DNA from: Eupeodes corollae
Lineage: Eukaryota > Arthropoda > Insecta > Diptera > Syrphidae
Assembly: GCF_945859685.1 (NCBI RefSeq)
Contig: NC_079149.1
Location: 76,499,073-76,563,072 of the forward strand
Reading direction: 5' to 3'
DNA length: 64,000 nucleotides
Shown: in pieces, positions 1 through 11,389 of the stretch
Position numbering within the stretch: position 1 is the first letter of the stretch
Layout of the letters: the number at the start of each line of letters is the position of its first letter
Made by a program: the position numbers and the translations under genes
The notes under the pieces: generated by a model
What the model was told of the DNA's origin: nothing
What the model saw: only the letters and a program-made list of their open reading frames with translations
Database searches by the model: none

Positions 1-210
1 AACACGCGGCTACGCGTATTCTCAAATGACTTTTGCAGACGCTGTATAGACGAGGAAGAGCAGGAAACAGTTCTTCACCTTCTCTGTGTATGCCCTGCTC
101 TAGTTCAAAAGCTCATGAATTACCTAGGAGAATTCTTCTATAACCATCTAAATCATATTAGCATAATTAACCTCTGGCGTTTCGTAAGGGACTCAAACTG
201 GTATCATTGA
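1..210 (+). pseudogene. C-terminal tail of a LINE ORF2 with RNase H-type end (LOA/I-like)
   Basis: An open frame runs from base 1 to a TGA at 208-210 and ends 69 codons into the window. It contains a Cys-rich segment, NDFCRRCIDEEEQ, followed by TVLHLLCVCPAL. This is the CxxC...H...C pattern found after the RNase H domain of LOA/I-type non-LTR retrotransposons. The rest of the element lies left of the window. About 100 bp of 3' untranslated sequence follow, ending near an AACCTAACCT motif around 300. No poly-A tail or target duplication can be defined. Clade assignment is tentative. Confidence 0.6.
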
Positions 211-315
211 GCATAGGAGCAAGCCTCAAATTTCATGTGGTATCACAAAGGGCCATTAAACTGGCCTAAGTGTGTCCCTACTATCTTGGACAACCACTTT
301 AACCTAACCTTACAC

Positions 316-600
316 TCAAGAGGTTATTAATACACTCTAAGGTTTTGAATATCAAAAAGAAAGGGTTGGGTAAAGCATTTCACATTCTCGATGTGCTGTT
401 AAAAAAAGAATTTCTACACTTGAGAGTAGGCCCGAAATTGAGTTCAAGGCTAAACTGATGAGATTTTTTGGAAGTGTAAGCATTAGATCTGAATTGTTTA
501 AGGGGGGAATGCAACTGGCTAATTGGACACTACACTGTTTGTAAAACTTACGGTAGAAAATCGGCGGTTCCCAAATATGCGAGTTATATTCAATTTTGTC
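316..600 (-). mobile_element. Relic of CR1/Jockey-group LINE, C-terminal part
   Basis: On the minus strand the frame reads IEYNSHIWEPP, then ASCIPPLNNSDL, then TLPKNLISLALNS. These match in order LEYNSHLWAG, ASCIPPLKQFNR and the terminal segment of the larger copy at 62823-64000. At base level the plus-strand block with AAGGGGGGAATGCAACTGGC is close to the corresponding block near 63130. The copy is shortened and much diverged, so it is an old fragment. Confidence 0.65.
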
Positions 601-618
601 ACTATAGGAATTTAACAC

Positions 619-2198
619 TTAACGCATTTTCTTACTTTGAAGTTAGATATGTATAAGTTTATTGTTTATCATAAATATTATGAAATGCTGGTATTTGCTA
701 TCTTTCATAAAATCTTTATGACATATGTTGTTTTTATAGAATTTTTTAAATAAATACTTTTGGAAAAAAATGCCTTTTCATCAGCATTTGACCGATTGGT
801 TTCAATAACCGTCTACTTTGATTTTTAAATTTTATATTTCTCTGTGAAATATTTTAAACATTTGAGATAGAAGTCTGTTTTATCCTGTATGTTTAACTTA
901 CTTACTTATCGCAAATAAGTGCCGCAGCTCTATAGTCCTTTTGGCCGGATTAAGAAACGAAGTGTTCTAATAACCAGCCAGGAACTTTAGATCAGTTTAT
1001 TGTTCATGAACACAAGCTAATATGTGTTTGGTTCTAGTAACCGGCCACAATTTATTTATATCATCGGATTCGGCATATAATCTCCATCCCCGACATACTC
1101 GCACTTCATGTGTGCGTTTAGTGAGAGTTGTAAATCACTAGATTGGGTGAGAGGTGTAAGTCACTTGGTTTATTTTACCTGAAAAATTTTTTCTAGAACT
1201 GACTAATCATTTTTACTGCAAGGTTCATGAGACACTTTAAATGTGCACAAAAAAAATACTGGGGTAACTGGAGTGTGTGTGGAGCGATTGTACCTATATT
1301 GACTTTACTCGTGCAGTAGATCTACTGCATTTTCTTCAAAAACCAAATCTACTCCCTAAATAAAATCTACTGCACTTTTTGCTTTACGAAAAACATTCAA
1401 TAAGTAAATGTAATGCAAAATGTATTTGTTTGAATCTACATCAGAATGTAGTCAATCTCATTCTAGGAAAAACCTGATCGCTTTTATATTGCATATTATG
1501 TACATAGGTATGTACATGTATGAATTTTTGTTTTGTTCTGTTTTTGTTATTTTTTAAGCGAAATTAATTTTATTATATTATGTAATGTATGATTATTTGT
1601 TACTTTTTGTGTATGAATATTAAAAAAAAAAAACATATAAATATACTGCGATAAAAATTAATGTGCGTTTTTTTCGAATCTGCTTCGATTTTTTTTTCAA
1701 AACCCATTTCTGGTTCCAAGTCAGAATTTAAATGAAAGTATTGTATATTTTGTATATTCTAGAGGAAAAAAAAAAAACAATTTATACAAAAATCCGGTTT
1801 GATGCTTCAAACTAGATTTATGTATTTCAACTTATGTAATGTGGTCATTGCTACCTAGTAACCATATTGTCAAATATTGCTATTTACACACCTTGAAAAT
1901 CGAATCTTCAATTGTGTACTTTTAAAACACACAGCTACAGTCAAAAGTAGACGTCATTACTTCCCTAACAATGTAACACATCACAATTTCTCCGCATTGG
2001 TACAAAAAAATAAAATAAAAAATATTACTTCATTACAATGTAATGTAAAACATTTCCCCACATTTTACGCGCATTGGGTTGCCTGCATATTTAGAACTAT
2101 GCTCTGCGCGCAACACAGTAACAAATTCTACACATATGAAATAAAATGCATCTAAATGGCGAACAAAGTTGCAGTTAAAAGGTCGATTACAAGCCCCA
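619..2198. other. Non-coding AT-rich stretch with a possible SINE tail scrap
   Basis: No convincing coding frame is visible. A GAGAGTTGTAAATCACTAG motif at about 1125-1143, partly repeated at 1150-1168, resembles the 3' tail of the tRNA-derived SINE seen at 19650 and 60980. A short open frame at 1877-2155 has no recognisable motif and was not called. Confidence 0.3.
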
Positions 2199-2215
2199 TC
2201 ATATACAACACTTAC

Positions 2216-3188
2216 CCATTGTCCAATCGCAGCAGAGATTGCAAGGGAACACCAACAACCAACAATTGAGGTAGATAAGATAGCTAAAGGTTAACTGGCG
2301 TGATGGCGTTTCGGCTGCAGATGCCGGGTTATCGAATCTGGTGAACACTGGCAACTGAGACCCCATAACATACAGACGTCCCACTAACAAGATGAAAGTT
2401 ATTGAAACCAAGAAACTAAGTCTTGTTATCAGGGTTGCATTAAGAGCAGGTGTAGTAGTATCATCATGATTTGTTGTATTCTTCTTTTTTTCTTCAAATA
2501 GATTTTTTATTATGTCCAGGATTTGAATTGGTCGAATCTTTTGAACAATAAAAACTTCATAAGCAGCACAAATTCCGGCAATGGTGATACCCTGCTCCTT
2601 ACACAGCATTGAGCACAGAAGGCATACTCCAAAGTAATTTAAAGATAGCCATCGGGTGGAGTGTATTGATTTAGCTGCTTTGGCGTAGCAGAGGAATGCT
2701 CCAAGGAAGAAAATCGATGACAAAAGTTCAGCCCGGCCGACAACACCTGTGACTGCCTCAGTATGCACTGGATGCACAGCAAACAAAAGCGATGACACAA
2801 AACTCATTTTTTGTCCTCCCCCTCCCACAACTCCAACCCATAGCTTTTTACATGCCCGTTTGAACAGAATGCACACTATCACATGCAAGATGACATTTAC
2901 AACATGGTAACCAGCGGGCTCCAGCTGATGAATCAAGTAGTTCCACCGAAAAGTTAATACAGTCAACGGCCGATACGATTTATGTGATTGCTCTTTGCGC
3001 ATTGGCGTTCCCCAAAAGTCGTTGAGAAAGATGTTTTTCAGCGGGGTTGATGGACGCAAATCCTTGTTATCCTTTACAGCACTTATATCGTCAAACACCA
3101 GGTCGCATGAGGCACTGTTGTAATAGCACAACGTGCACACCGACACTATTGCAACGAACTGATAGAAATTGTTCATGAGCATGGGCAT
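2216..3188 (-). CDS. Tmtc: TMTC-family O-mannosyltransferase, first coding exon (partial)
   Basis: This is the amino-terminal, multi-membrane half of a transmembrane and TPR-repeat protein (TMTC1/2 type). The family transfers O-mannose to cadherin-type domains in the ER. Visible family marks are an early hydrophobic segment, the FDDISAVKDNKDLRP loop with its acidic pair, LNDFWGTPM, SHKSYRPL, a membrane segment with AGYHVVNVILH, AVHPVHTEAV and GVVGRAELLSS, then CKEQGIT. The frame ends at TWTMG, where the minus strand shows a good donor (GTAAGT, plus positions 2210-2215), so the exon ends at 2216. The remaining membrane segments and all TPR repeats must lie in further exons at lower coordinates, probably outside the window. 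TMTC1 and TMTC2 cannot be separated from this exon alone. The upstream Met at 3188 is the first in frame; the next Met is four codons later. Confidence 0.85.
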
Positions 3189-5871
3189 GGTTATGTTGTA
3201 TGTTGTCTGTTAGCTGCCAAGTGCCAACACAATCTGATGGAAATTAGTTACGTTTAAAAAATGAAAATTTGTTTAACTCAATATTTTTATGAAATACATA
3301 TTTTTGGGTTTTATTAGTGAATTTCACTGAGATTTGTTGAGAAATTAATTTTAATTTCACCATTGATTCGCTCACTTCAATAACTTGTGGTATTATTTTT
3401 GCACATGCCTAGAAGAACCTTTGAAAACTGCTTGCACTTTCACTTGGCGAGAGATGTAAAATTACTTTGACCGAGATTCGCTGTCGGTGGCCTCCATTAC
3501 ATGGCAAAATAAGTTTTGTTCTGAACACCATGCACCGGTTTCACTGTAAAAATTAAATCATAGCAAATTATTAAGTCTTTTTGCTTGTTACTATTAAAAT
3601 TATATTAAAACCGTTTATAAAGTATATTTTCAATGAACACTCTCGGGAAGAAATGAAAAATACAAGCTTCACTTCGTCCTTGCTCCATGTAACTGTCAAG
3701 TAGGGCGACGCAGAAATTGTATAGGACAACAATTCAACCGAACTACCCAAGGCTCCACAGGGGAAAAATAATTTTGCGTATGGGTATGTGAGCCTTGTTT
3801 GTGTTTTTCGCGCATTGTTTTGCCACAAAATGGGTGGATGAGAGGAGAAATAAATTTTGTTTTGCCATTTACAAATTAAAAAGAGTGATGCCAGTACTAT
3901 TATCAAATTTGAGAATGGTATCCCATTATTAAAGGGTGTGTCATTTTTGTATTATTATTTCTAAGTACATGTTATGATTTAATATTACATTGGCATTCCA
4001 GATATGGACGGCTAGTCGATTCTCGTTACCATACAATATCCCCATAAAATTGAGAATCCAAGTAGCAAGTTTAAGTCTTACGCTCTCCCCCAGATCTTAC
4101 ATACAGCAATTATTTGCATCATTTTTTAATTGCTTTCATTTTTCGCTCTCTCCCACCGAGTAGTTTTTTTTTATGCAAACTTAATCTTTAAAGAAAAACA
4201 TAGCATTTTAATGGCAATGGTTAATAAATATGTGTGCGATTATAAATACATGCATTTATTTATATACAATACAAAAATCAATACAATTAATAAAAATATC
4301 AAATTTATAAAATCAATGTAAATTGATCTTTATGTATATCAGAATTGCCAACATTTAAATTTCAAAATAAACTTATCGAAAAAATAATGTATGTAATTCA
4401 ATGTCAAATTAAGGTTATTATAAATTAGGCTACTATGCTTTACAATTATACATATACTTTTAATTTTGTAATAAACTTTTGTTTGAACGCAACATCTTAA
4501 CGATTCGCTTCAAATATATTCAATTTCTTTTTTTCTTAATTTTTAACATAAAAATTCTTGTGCAATTTAAACACTATGAAAAAATGGATTTTTACAAATG
4601 GATGGTTCTCATATTATCTAAACAAATTTATAATCATATAAATTTGTACTTGAAAAATATGTATATACAAACATATATCATAAAACGTCAAATTCTTATA
4701 ATTTCTGTTTGTATTTTTATACATACATACATAAATACAATTAAATTGAAAAAATTTACAAAATACTTCAGAAAATAAGAAACTCATAATAATAACAATA
4801 GAAATAATAATTATTTAATCTATATATGTAGTTAATATAAATTCTTTTTATTCTTGATCCATGTACTATTTTATGTACATGTTTTTCTTTTCATGAATTT
4901 AGCATTCTCTGATTCAAAATAACTTTTAATATACAGTTTTTTTAAGCTTAATTGATATATTCAATTTCTTAACAAAAAAAATGCATGTTTTTGTAAAACA
5001 ACAAATTAAAAAATCATGGGCTTGACTTTTAAGCACTTTTGGAACACGATTTTTATATCTTGTTTATTTTATCAAACTTAATATATAATATATATCCTTA
5101 GTTTCTCTATAAACAAAAAAAAGCTTGTTTATGCCTAGAAATAAAATGTGGCGTTTTAAAATTATTAATTATTTTTGCGACTAAACCTACAAGAGGTGAA
5201 GGTAACTAAATGGGTAAAATCACTTTTGAAGAGAATTTGTGTGCGTTTATTAACCATATCTAGAATGCCAACACTTGATAGTAATTGAATTTTGTTTCAA
5301 TTTAATTTTCAAGAAATTCTTAAATTTTAAAAAAGTTTCAAGAAATTTAAGGTAGGTGCTATTTAAATAGGACAAAAGATAATTAAAAAAAATTGTATGT
5401 GTTCTAGTATTCAAATCCAGAAGAAACCTTGCATATACCAAACCTCGCAACCCACCCAAATCCTATAATGTAGCAAATAAAAGAGTTTTGGTAGTGGGAA
5501 GTCACCCAGACATTTTATTCCGCATTTTTAATTTTACATAAATTTTCAAACAGCGTTCTTATTTAAATAGAAATTGAAAAATCATACAAATCTTCCAATT
5601 ACACTTTGTTAGCATTACATTAATTTTGAACACGCCCATGAACAATTTCCACAGCCTGACAGCCGGAATTTATTATCTCTCTAATGGTGTATTTTTGTTC
5701 TCTACTAAGGTTTCATTTTAATTTAATTCATTTGTTTTGGTATCACCGGTGCTTTTGACAACGATTGCTTTCATTAGCATTTCTCTTATATTTAAGGTTA
5801 ATAATTACAACTAACGCTTTCCAATAGTCTTAGCTTTTTTATTTATTTCAACTTTATAAAAAGTATTACAA
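3189..5871. other. Intergenic region between TMTC and mago
   Basis: The stretch separates two divergent genes and should hold both promoters. It is very AT-rich from 4100 to 5800 with runs of A and T. Several open frames of 60-110 codons (for example 3571-3906 minus) show no domain, no coding-like composition and no splice context, and were not called. I see no repeat or RNA gene. Confidence 0.35.
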
Positions 5872-6376
5872 ATGTCCTCAGAAGATTTTTACCTACGTTA
5901 TTACGTAGGCCACAAGGGAAAATTTGGACATGAGTTTTTGGAATTTGAGTTCCGTCCCGATGGCAAACTACGCTATGCGAACAATTCCAACTACAAAAAT
6001 GATACGATGATCCGCAAGGAAGCATTTGTGCATCAATCTGTTATGGAGGAGCTCAAGCGAATCATATTAGATTCGGAAATTATGGCTGAAGACGATACAC
6101 CATGGCCACCACCAGACAGAGTTGGACGACAAGTGAGATTGTTACCGATTGTCCAGGTGAAAGCAATAATTATTTTTGTTTAATTTTTATTAGGAACTAG
6201 AGATTGTCATTGGCGATGAACACATATCATTCACTACCTCTAAAACTGGGTCACTGGTGGATGTTAACAGATCTAAAGACCCAGAAGGTTTAAGATGCTT
6301 CTATTACCTGGTACAGGATCTTAAATGTCTTGTTTTCTCACTCATTGGACTGCATTTCAAAATAAAGCCTATATAA
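5872..6376 (+). CDS. mago: Mago nashi, exon junction complex core protein (two exons)
   Basis: Exons are 5872-6132 and 6194-6376, separated by a 61-bp intron with GTGAG donor and TTTTTATTAG acceptor. Joined they give 147 residues, exactly the usual length of Mago. The start reads MSSEDFYLRYYVGHKG and the end reads LVFSLIGLHFKIKPI, both nearly invariant in animals. Mago pairs with Y14 (Tsunagi) to lock eIF4AIII onto spliced mRNA; in flies it is needed for oskar mRNA localisation, germ plasm and splicing of long introns. If the intron is read through, the frame continues about 17 codons and stops at 6181-6183. A cluster of AATAAA-like signals follows the stop. No defect is visible. Confidence 0.98.
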
Positions 6377-7280
6377 AAAGACTTACTTTTTTTTGTAATA
6401 TTAAAAACACTCAATGAAACAATTTCAAATAAATATAGAAATGATTGCATTTTGATTGAACATTTTCAAAATTGTGTTCTTGTTTTAACAACCTGGCCTT
6501 GTAATAACTTCATTTATTTATTATAAACAATTAAAAGTAAGATAGATAATTCACCAAACAGTTGTTAATTAACTAAAAAAACAATCGAGAGCATTTTTTA
6601 TCGAAAAATTGATAGAATTAGCAGTGTTAATAGAACTATGAGCAAAAGATTTGTAATATGTGGTCGAGTTGCCGCCAAGGTTGAATCTTTTAAAAACAAT
6701 AATTTGTGTAGCACTTCTTAACGACATGGGACCAATTTCGGCTCAATATTTGTTTTGTAAAGAAGATCCCAGCATAACATCAACTGTGCTATTCCCTTAC
6801 TTGTTTTAATATGAGTATTAATCGAATGGATGAAAAAAAAAAAAACTAATTTTTTTCATCTCTACTGCAAAAGCGTATCTAAAAAAAATTTGATTAAAAG
6901 AACCGGCAAAATTATAAAGAGTTATAACAATAAAAGTTGAGGAATTTAAATTTCGGAATAATGCACATTTATAAGCGACACATTTTGCAAGCATTTTGAC
7001 ATACATATGTACTTCGTTCGAAATATAGTAAAAATTAAATTTGAAAACTTCGTTTATTTAAGAGGAAATGTATGCTCTCATTATGAGTAGCGAAGAGAAA
7101 TTTAGCTTAAGTTCGAATGTTAAAACGAATTTCTTGGTTGATGGTATTATAGGCAGCGAGCTTATCCATTCGCTTCAAATATCAATGGTGTCCAAATTAT
7201 TTCATTATTTAAAAAAAATGAAACGTGAAATAATGACTCAATTAGTATTGTATTTCTCAGATTGTGTTTTTATCTTCTGA
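6377..7280. other. Intergenic region downstream of mago
   Basis: This contains the mago 3' untranslated end and AT-rich sequence. Two short open frames, 6818-7006 minus and 7068-7280 plus, show no motif. Nothing else is recognised before the LINE starting near 7285. Confidence 0.3.
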
Positions 7281-7498
7281 TTTTTTTTTATAATAAACAC
7301 ACACTCAAGGGGATATTACTACCCTTATTATGCAGAGGCACAGTGTGAGCAATAGGAAGAGGAGAGAGGGTTTAAAAGGAGATGTCGGTGCACATTGGTT
7401 TTGAATTCCTGAATATTGCAATGACTAGGAAAGACAGAGTGTGGTAAGGCGAATCTCTGTATTTGACAGTACGGCCGAAGTTGGGCTCGAGGGTATAC

Positions 7499-8608
7499 TC
7501 ATAGAGGAAATATATTATCATATATTTCCTCTATGGGTATACTGATGAGCATTCCTAGAAGCGCGAGTATTACGGTTGAACTGTTTAAGGGGAGGAATGC
7601 AACTGCTATTTCACTATAGCGTAAGCCGTTAAAATAACGGTAAAAAAGGGTCAGACAAGAGACCTTATGACGATGTTTAAGCGAAGTAAATGAACTTATG
7701 ATGATATTATCATCTATCAATTTAAATGCTCTACTTTCAATACTATCCAAGAGGCTTAAGTAAGTTGCATGAGCACCAGCCCAGAGATGGGAGTTATACT
7801 CAAGCTTTGGACGTATGTAAGATAATAGCCAGATCAGAAGGGGTGAAACATTAAATTCCACGCGGTTTTTTAATCCCCATTGAACAATGCTGTTTAGGTC
7901 GGAATTTAATGAGCTTACCATATTTTGTCGTTGCAGTTCCACATCCGAAGAAGAGGAATGTGAATCTGAAAACGAATATGAAAAGCTAACAGTACTATCG
8001 TCAGCAAAACAATGTATTGGATTAGATGTTGCAGACAGGAGATCATTAATAAAAATGAGAAAGAGTGTTGGAGATAAAACAGAGCCCTGGGGCACACCAG
8101 CATTTATTTTATGGTTTTCAGACTTGAATCCATCCAATACTACTTGTATTGAACGATCCGAAAGGTAATTACTAATCCAATGAAGCAGGGATTCATGAAA
8201 ACCGAAAGCACGCATTTTCGATAAGAGAGCTTGATGCCAAACCCTATCAAATGCTTTTGAAATATCAAGTGCAATAATCTTACTTTCTCCAAAACGATGT
8301 AAAGATTTGCTCCATTGTTTGGTGAGATGAACCATGAGATCACCAGTGGACCTATTGATCCGAAAGCCGTATTGCCGGTCATTAAGAAGCTTTCGATCTT
8401 CAAGATATTTCTTGAGCTGATAATTAATCAGCGTTTCCATGACCTTGGAAAGAAGGGACGTAAGTGCAATCGGTCGGTAGTTAGAGGGTGAGGAAGATTC
8501 GCCTTTTTTGGGAATAGCGGGGATACCATCCGGACCAGCGGATTTATGTGTGTTTAGGTCGCTTAGGACTCTTGCCACAGTACGAGTGCGAAAAATGATT
8601 GGTCCCAT
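7499..8608 (-). pseudogene. LINE reverse transcriptase, defective
   Basis: Reverse transcriptase motifs are in order: SPSNYRPIALTS, RQYGFRINRSTGD, ALDISKAFDRVWH (motif A Asp), GVPQGSVLSPTLF (motif B) and CFADDSTVSF (motif C, catalytic Asp pair). Two deletions are evident. After AGPDGIPA the frame jumps straight to IPKKGESS, missing roughly 45 residues normally found between these blocks. After NRVEFN it jumps to a garbled join before YIRPKLEYNSHLWAG, while the copy at 62909-63976 has about 84 more residues there. The last codons come from an inserted palindrome at 7500-7535. The product would be inactive. Confidence 0.85.
7500..7535. repeat. 36-bp perfect palindrome flanked by 8-bp direct repeats
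   Basis: Arms CATAGAGGAAATATA and TATATTTCCTCTATG surround a 6-bp loop TTATCA. GGTATACT stands immediately on both sides (7492-7499 and 7536-7543). The paralogous LINE at about 63079-63090 has the same flank with only one copy of the related octamer and no palindrome. This is the signature of a transposon insertion with 8-bp target duplication. Length of duplication and CA.AG...CT.TG-like ends suggest a hAT-type mini-element or two solo ends. Confidence 0.75.
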
Positions 8609-8698
8609 ATAATCACTTACTCGCTCAAGTACAGGCGGAGTGGAGTCATGACACTCACTGGCAGCGTAGAATTGGCGGCGAACTGCCTAGCAAAGAGA

Positions 8699-9406
8699 TT
8701 AGCTTTGCAGTATTTTTTGCCGTAACTTTTGGTCATGTAAAAATTTGGTCCGTCGAATATGAGCGTTGCAGGCCTTCTTGGCTTGTTTGAACTTTTTCCG
8801 GCTTTCTTCAGTACGGTTGGCTTTATAGCAACGGAAACTTACCTCTTTGGCCCTAATAACCTCTTTACAGCTTTCATCAAACCAAGCGTTTTCCTTGGGT
8901 CTGATACTTTTAACCTTGTTCGGTATAAAAGTTCTCATTCCCTGGAGAATTAAACTTTTGATCATATCAGCGCTGGCGTCAACGTCACTATCGAGGAAGC
9001 ATATTGACCAGTTAAAGATCCTGAAATAATTATTGAGGCCGTCCCATTTGGCAAACGGTTCTCTTTCTTTAACTGGACAGTTTTGACACGAGAAATTTGC
9101 TGATATAACACAATGGTCAGATGTGCCTAGAGGAGATAGAACACTAACAGTGTACTTATCAGGGTCAGAGGTAAGAAACAAGTCAAGAGTGTTTTTTGCT
9201 CGACCTTCAACGTCCGATATTCGGGTGGGCTCGTTGACTAGCTGAGTTAGGTGGTTCAACTCAGCGAAGATTTCTGCACACACTCCATCGGGTGTTGTCT
9301 GGCCTGAATGTTGAAGCCATGAAGAATTGCGTACATTGAAATCGCGCGTAACTACGATTTCAGTGCAAGGGTAGGACAAAACAATTCTTTGGATGGAATC
9401 AGACAA
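8699..9406 (-). pseudogene. LINE apurinic-type endonuclease domain, 5' truncated
   Basis: The frame reads TEIVVTRDFNVRNSSWLQHS (the DFN block of the endonuclease fold), LTQLVNEPTRISDVEG, NTLDLFLTS and LGTSDHCVISANFS (the terminal SDH catalytic block). It continues with a Lys/Arg-rich linker to the RT. In an intact element the DFN block usually reads GDFNVH, so RDFNVR has substitutions. The amino half of the domain is missing because the element is 5' truncated near 9420. A frame break separates it from the RT frame around 8610-8700. Confidence 0.8.
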
Positions 9407-9752
9407 ATTAAATTCACGAAAGTTGATACTCTGTCTAAATTTGTTTATTTAAAAAAAAAACTATAATGTTAAGCAACATTGATTTGTTTTTTTTTTTTTT
9501 TAAATAACGATTATGACAGAAAGAGGGAAGAAAGGATAAAGATACATCTAAAAGATCTGCCTGGGTCCAGTCTGTGTTTGGAGCAACTTGAATCGTTCAG
9601 ATTCCCTTGCATTGGGATTGTTGATCTGGGGTGGAATCGGCTAAGGTGATAATTTATCATCATATTTTTGACTGTCAAATTGCCTATCACTGAGTTTTCC
9701 GTCGTCTGTGTAAGCTGATTCAACTCAATTCAGTTCGATTGAACAATTTCAG

Positions 9753-9835
9753 ATTACAGTCCCTGGTCATATTATTAGACGCACTGCAGAATTTTTATAA
9801 TTATTAGATTATACACAATATTTTTAACGTTACTT
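9753..9835. repeat. Terminal fragment of a Tc1-like element
   Basis: The block beginning CAGTCCCTGGTCATATTATT and continuing through ATACACAATATTTTTAACGT is almost the same as 26499-26577, where it precedes a Tc1 transposase relic. No transposase remnant follows here, so it is a solo end or a heavily deleted copy. Confidence 0.5.
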
Positions 9836-10170
9836 TATTTCTAGGAAGTATTTTATATTCTGCATACAAAATAATTTAAATGTATTACAATATTCAAAAT
9901 AGCTGGGAATTAAGATTTTGCATAAAACCTATTTAAAATTAATTTATGGTTCAAGGGAAAACGCTACTATGAGAAACCCTTATTAGAATCTTAAAAACTA
10001 GTATTGCTTAGGCCCCATTAACAACAAAATGCAGAAGTTGGCAGTAATTTTAAGTGTTATTTTGGTTAGATACGTTTCTGATAAGATTGTTGTCAGAGAA
10101 GGAGCAGTTTAAGAAAAATGTCTCCTGTTGTTTGCTAACAAGGTTCTTAACTGTGTAAGCATTGACATCG

Positions 10171-10243
10171 ATGATTGACATACTATACATGGACTGCTAG
10201 TAGTCAATCATCGACATACTATACATGGACTGCTAGTAGCCAA
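10171..10243. repeat. Two-copy tandem repeat, 36-bp period
   Basis: The 27-bp core GACATACTATACATGGACTG plus CTAGTAG occurs at 10177-10203 and 10213-10239. ATGATTGA at 10171-10178 is the inverse complement of TCAATCAT at 10204-10211. The core resembles the arms of the foldback repeat at 20666-20815, so it may be a pair of terminal pieces of that family. Confidence 0.6.
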
Positions 10244-10429
10244 CTTCACGATGGTTCCACTTTTAACGGACAAAACACTAGCGCAAAGAGGGCTATGTGG
10301 ATAAATTGTGTAACATTTAATACTCACATCCACTGCTGTCGTTTTTGCTACTATAGTAGTATTTTACTATTTTCAGAGTCAACTGCTACTCTACCCACGG
10401 ACGAAAACTACTACCCAAAATAAAACGGG

Positions 10430-11260
10430 AAAGAAATTTGTATTTTGTTTACAATAAAAACCAAAATTAAAATATAATGCCCCAAAAATAGTGCAACAGC
10501 AGAAAGAAAATTTCCAGATATAAGAATTATAAAAGATAAAAAAAGAAATTCACTCAAGGTAGAAACGGTAAATGCCCTCCTAACTGCTAAGGAACTCCTT
10601 AAAAACAATTTCACAGAAAAATAGGAGCCATCGAAAACTTTAATCGAGAATAACAAATCATTGTATAAGTTATAGCTATCATTGGTTTTCATCATTGAAA
10701 ACAAACATTCGAATTTTTTTTACAGGTCGTTTATAGCTATCCTTAAACATTTCTGTCATTGAAAAAATTTCCCGATGGAAATCCACCGATAAAATTTTAC
10801 TGACAGAAATCTATCATTGGAACTGTGTGAAATTGGAACACAATTCAGTGGAACGATTCGTTTCACCTTTGAACATAAAGTATCAGCTGTTCAGGAAAAT
10901 GAATTTCAGTCCGTTTTAGAGAAAAATAAATGCGCAATTACACTTTTTTAAAAAAAAAATCAAATTCTTTGTGTGATTTCCTATGGATGATTATATGATT
11001 TTCATTTCTAATCAAAGGGAAACACCGTCTTGATCGATTTCAATGGTAGCTATAATTGACCCCTTAATGATTGTAACTGAAAATATGAAACATCGAATTT
11101 ACAATAATGACTTGAATTTATTCTTGAATATTCAAACATGTATGTTGATGTAAAATTTAATTTCAACTGTCAATTTCTTATAATAAAAAAGGTATGAATT
11201 TATATTATTTATTTCAACTATATTATTTTAAAATGTTGGCCTTTAAGCAGTGAAAGCAAA
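10430..11260. other. Dispersed repeat block with TTATAGCT(A/C)TC ends
   Basis: GTTATAGCTATCATTGGTTT at about 10669, GTTTATAGCTATCCTTAAAC at about 10730 and an inverse form GGTAGCTATAATTGACC near 11044 share a motif with 13433 and 13498. The blocks also share a CAGCTGTTCAG(G/T)AAAATGAA segment (10892 and 13686). This is probably a family of non-coding DNA transposons; no element could be bounded cleanly and no gene is visible. Confidence 0.35.
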
Positions 11261-11389
11261 AATTTGGTACAACATTATATCCTTCTATTTGTCTGTTTTC
11301 GGAACATTAACCTTCGCAATAGGCCAATTAACTTCGAATTTGGACATTTTTATTTTCAGTTTTTAATTTTGTTCATGGGCCAAGCATGT

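Larger units (their letters stand above)
7285..9420 (-). mobile_element. CR1/Jockey-group non-LTR retrotransposon, copy 1 (5' truncated, internally deleted)
   Basis: The element reads on the minus strand. From 5' to 3' it has an endonuclease remnant (8699-9406), a reverse transcriptase remnant (7499-8608) and a 3' UTR ending in a T-rich run on the plus strand near 7281-7295. The same family occurs at 62823-64000, and in pieces at 316-600 and 27210-27600. The 5' end is cut inside the endonuclease domain near 9420. The reverse transcriptase is not followed by an RNase H domain, which fits CR1/Jockey rather than LOA/I. It is a dead copy with a frame break between the two blocks and two deletions. 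Confidence 0.85.

Noticed and set aside
3571..3906. 111-codon minus-strand open frame between TMTC and mago
   Set aside because: No domain, no splice context and composition like the surrounding AT-rich DNA.
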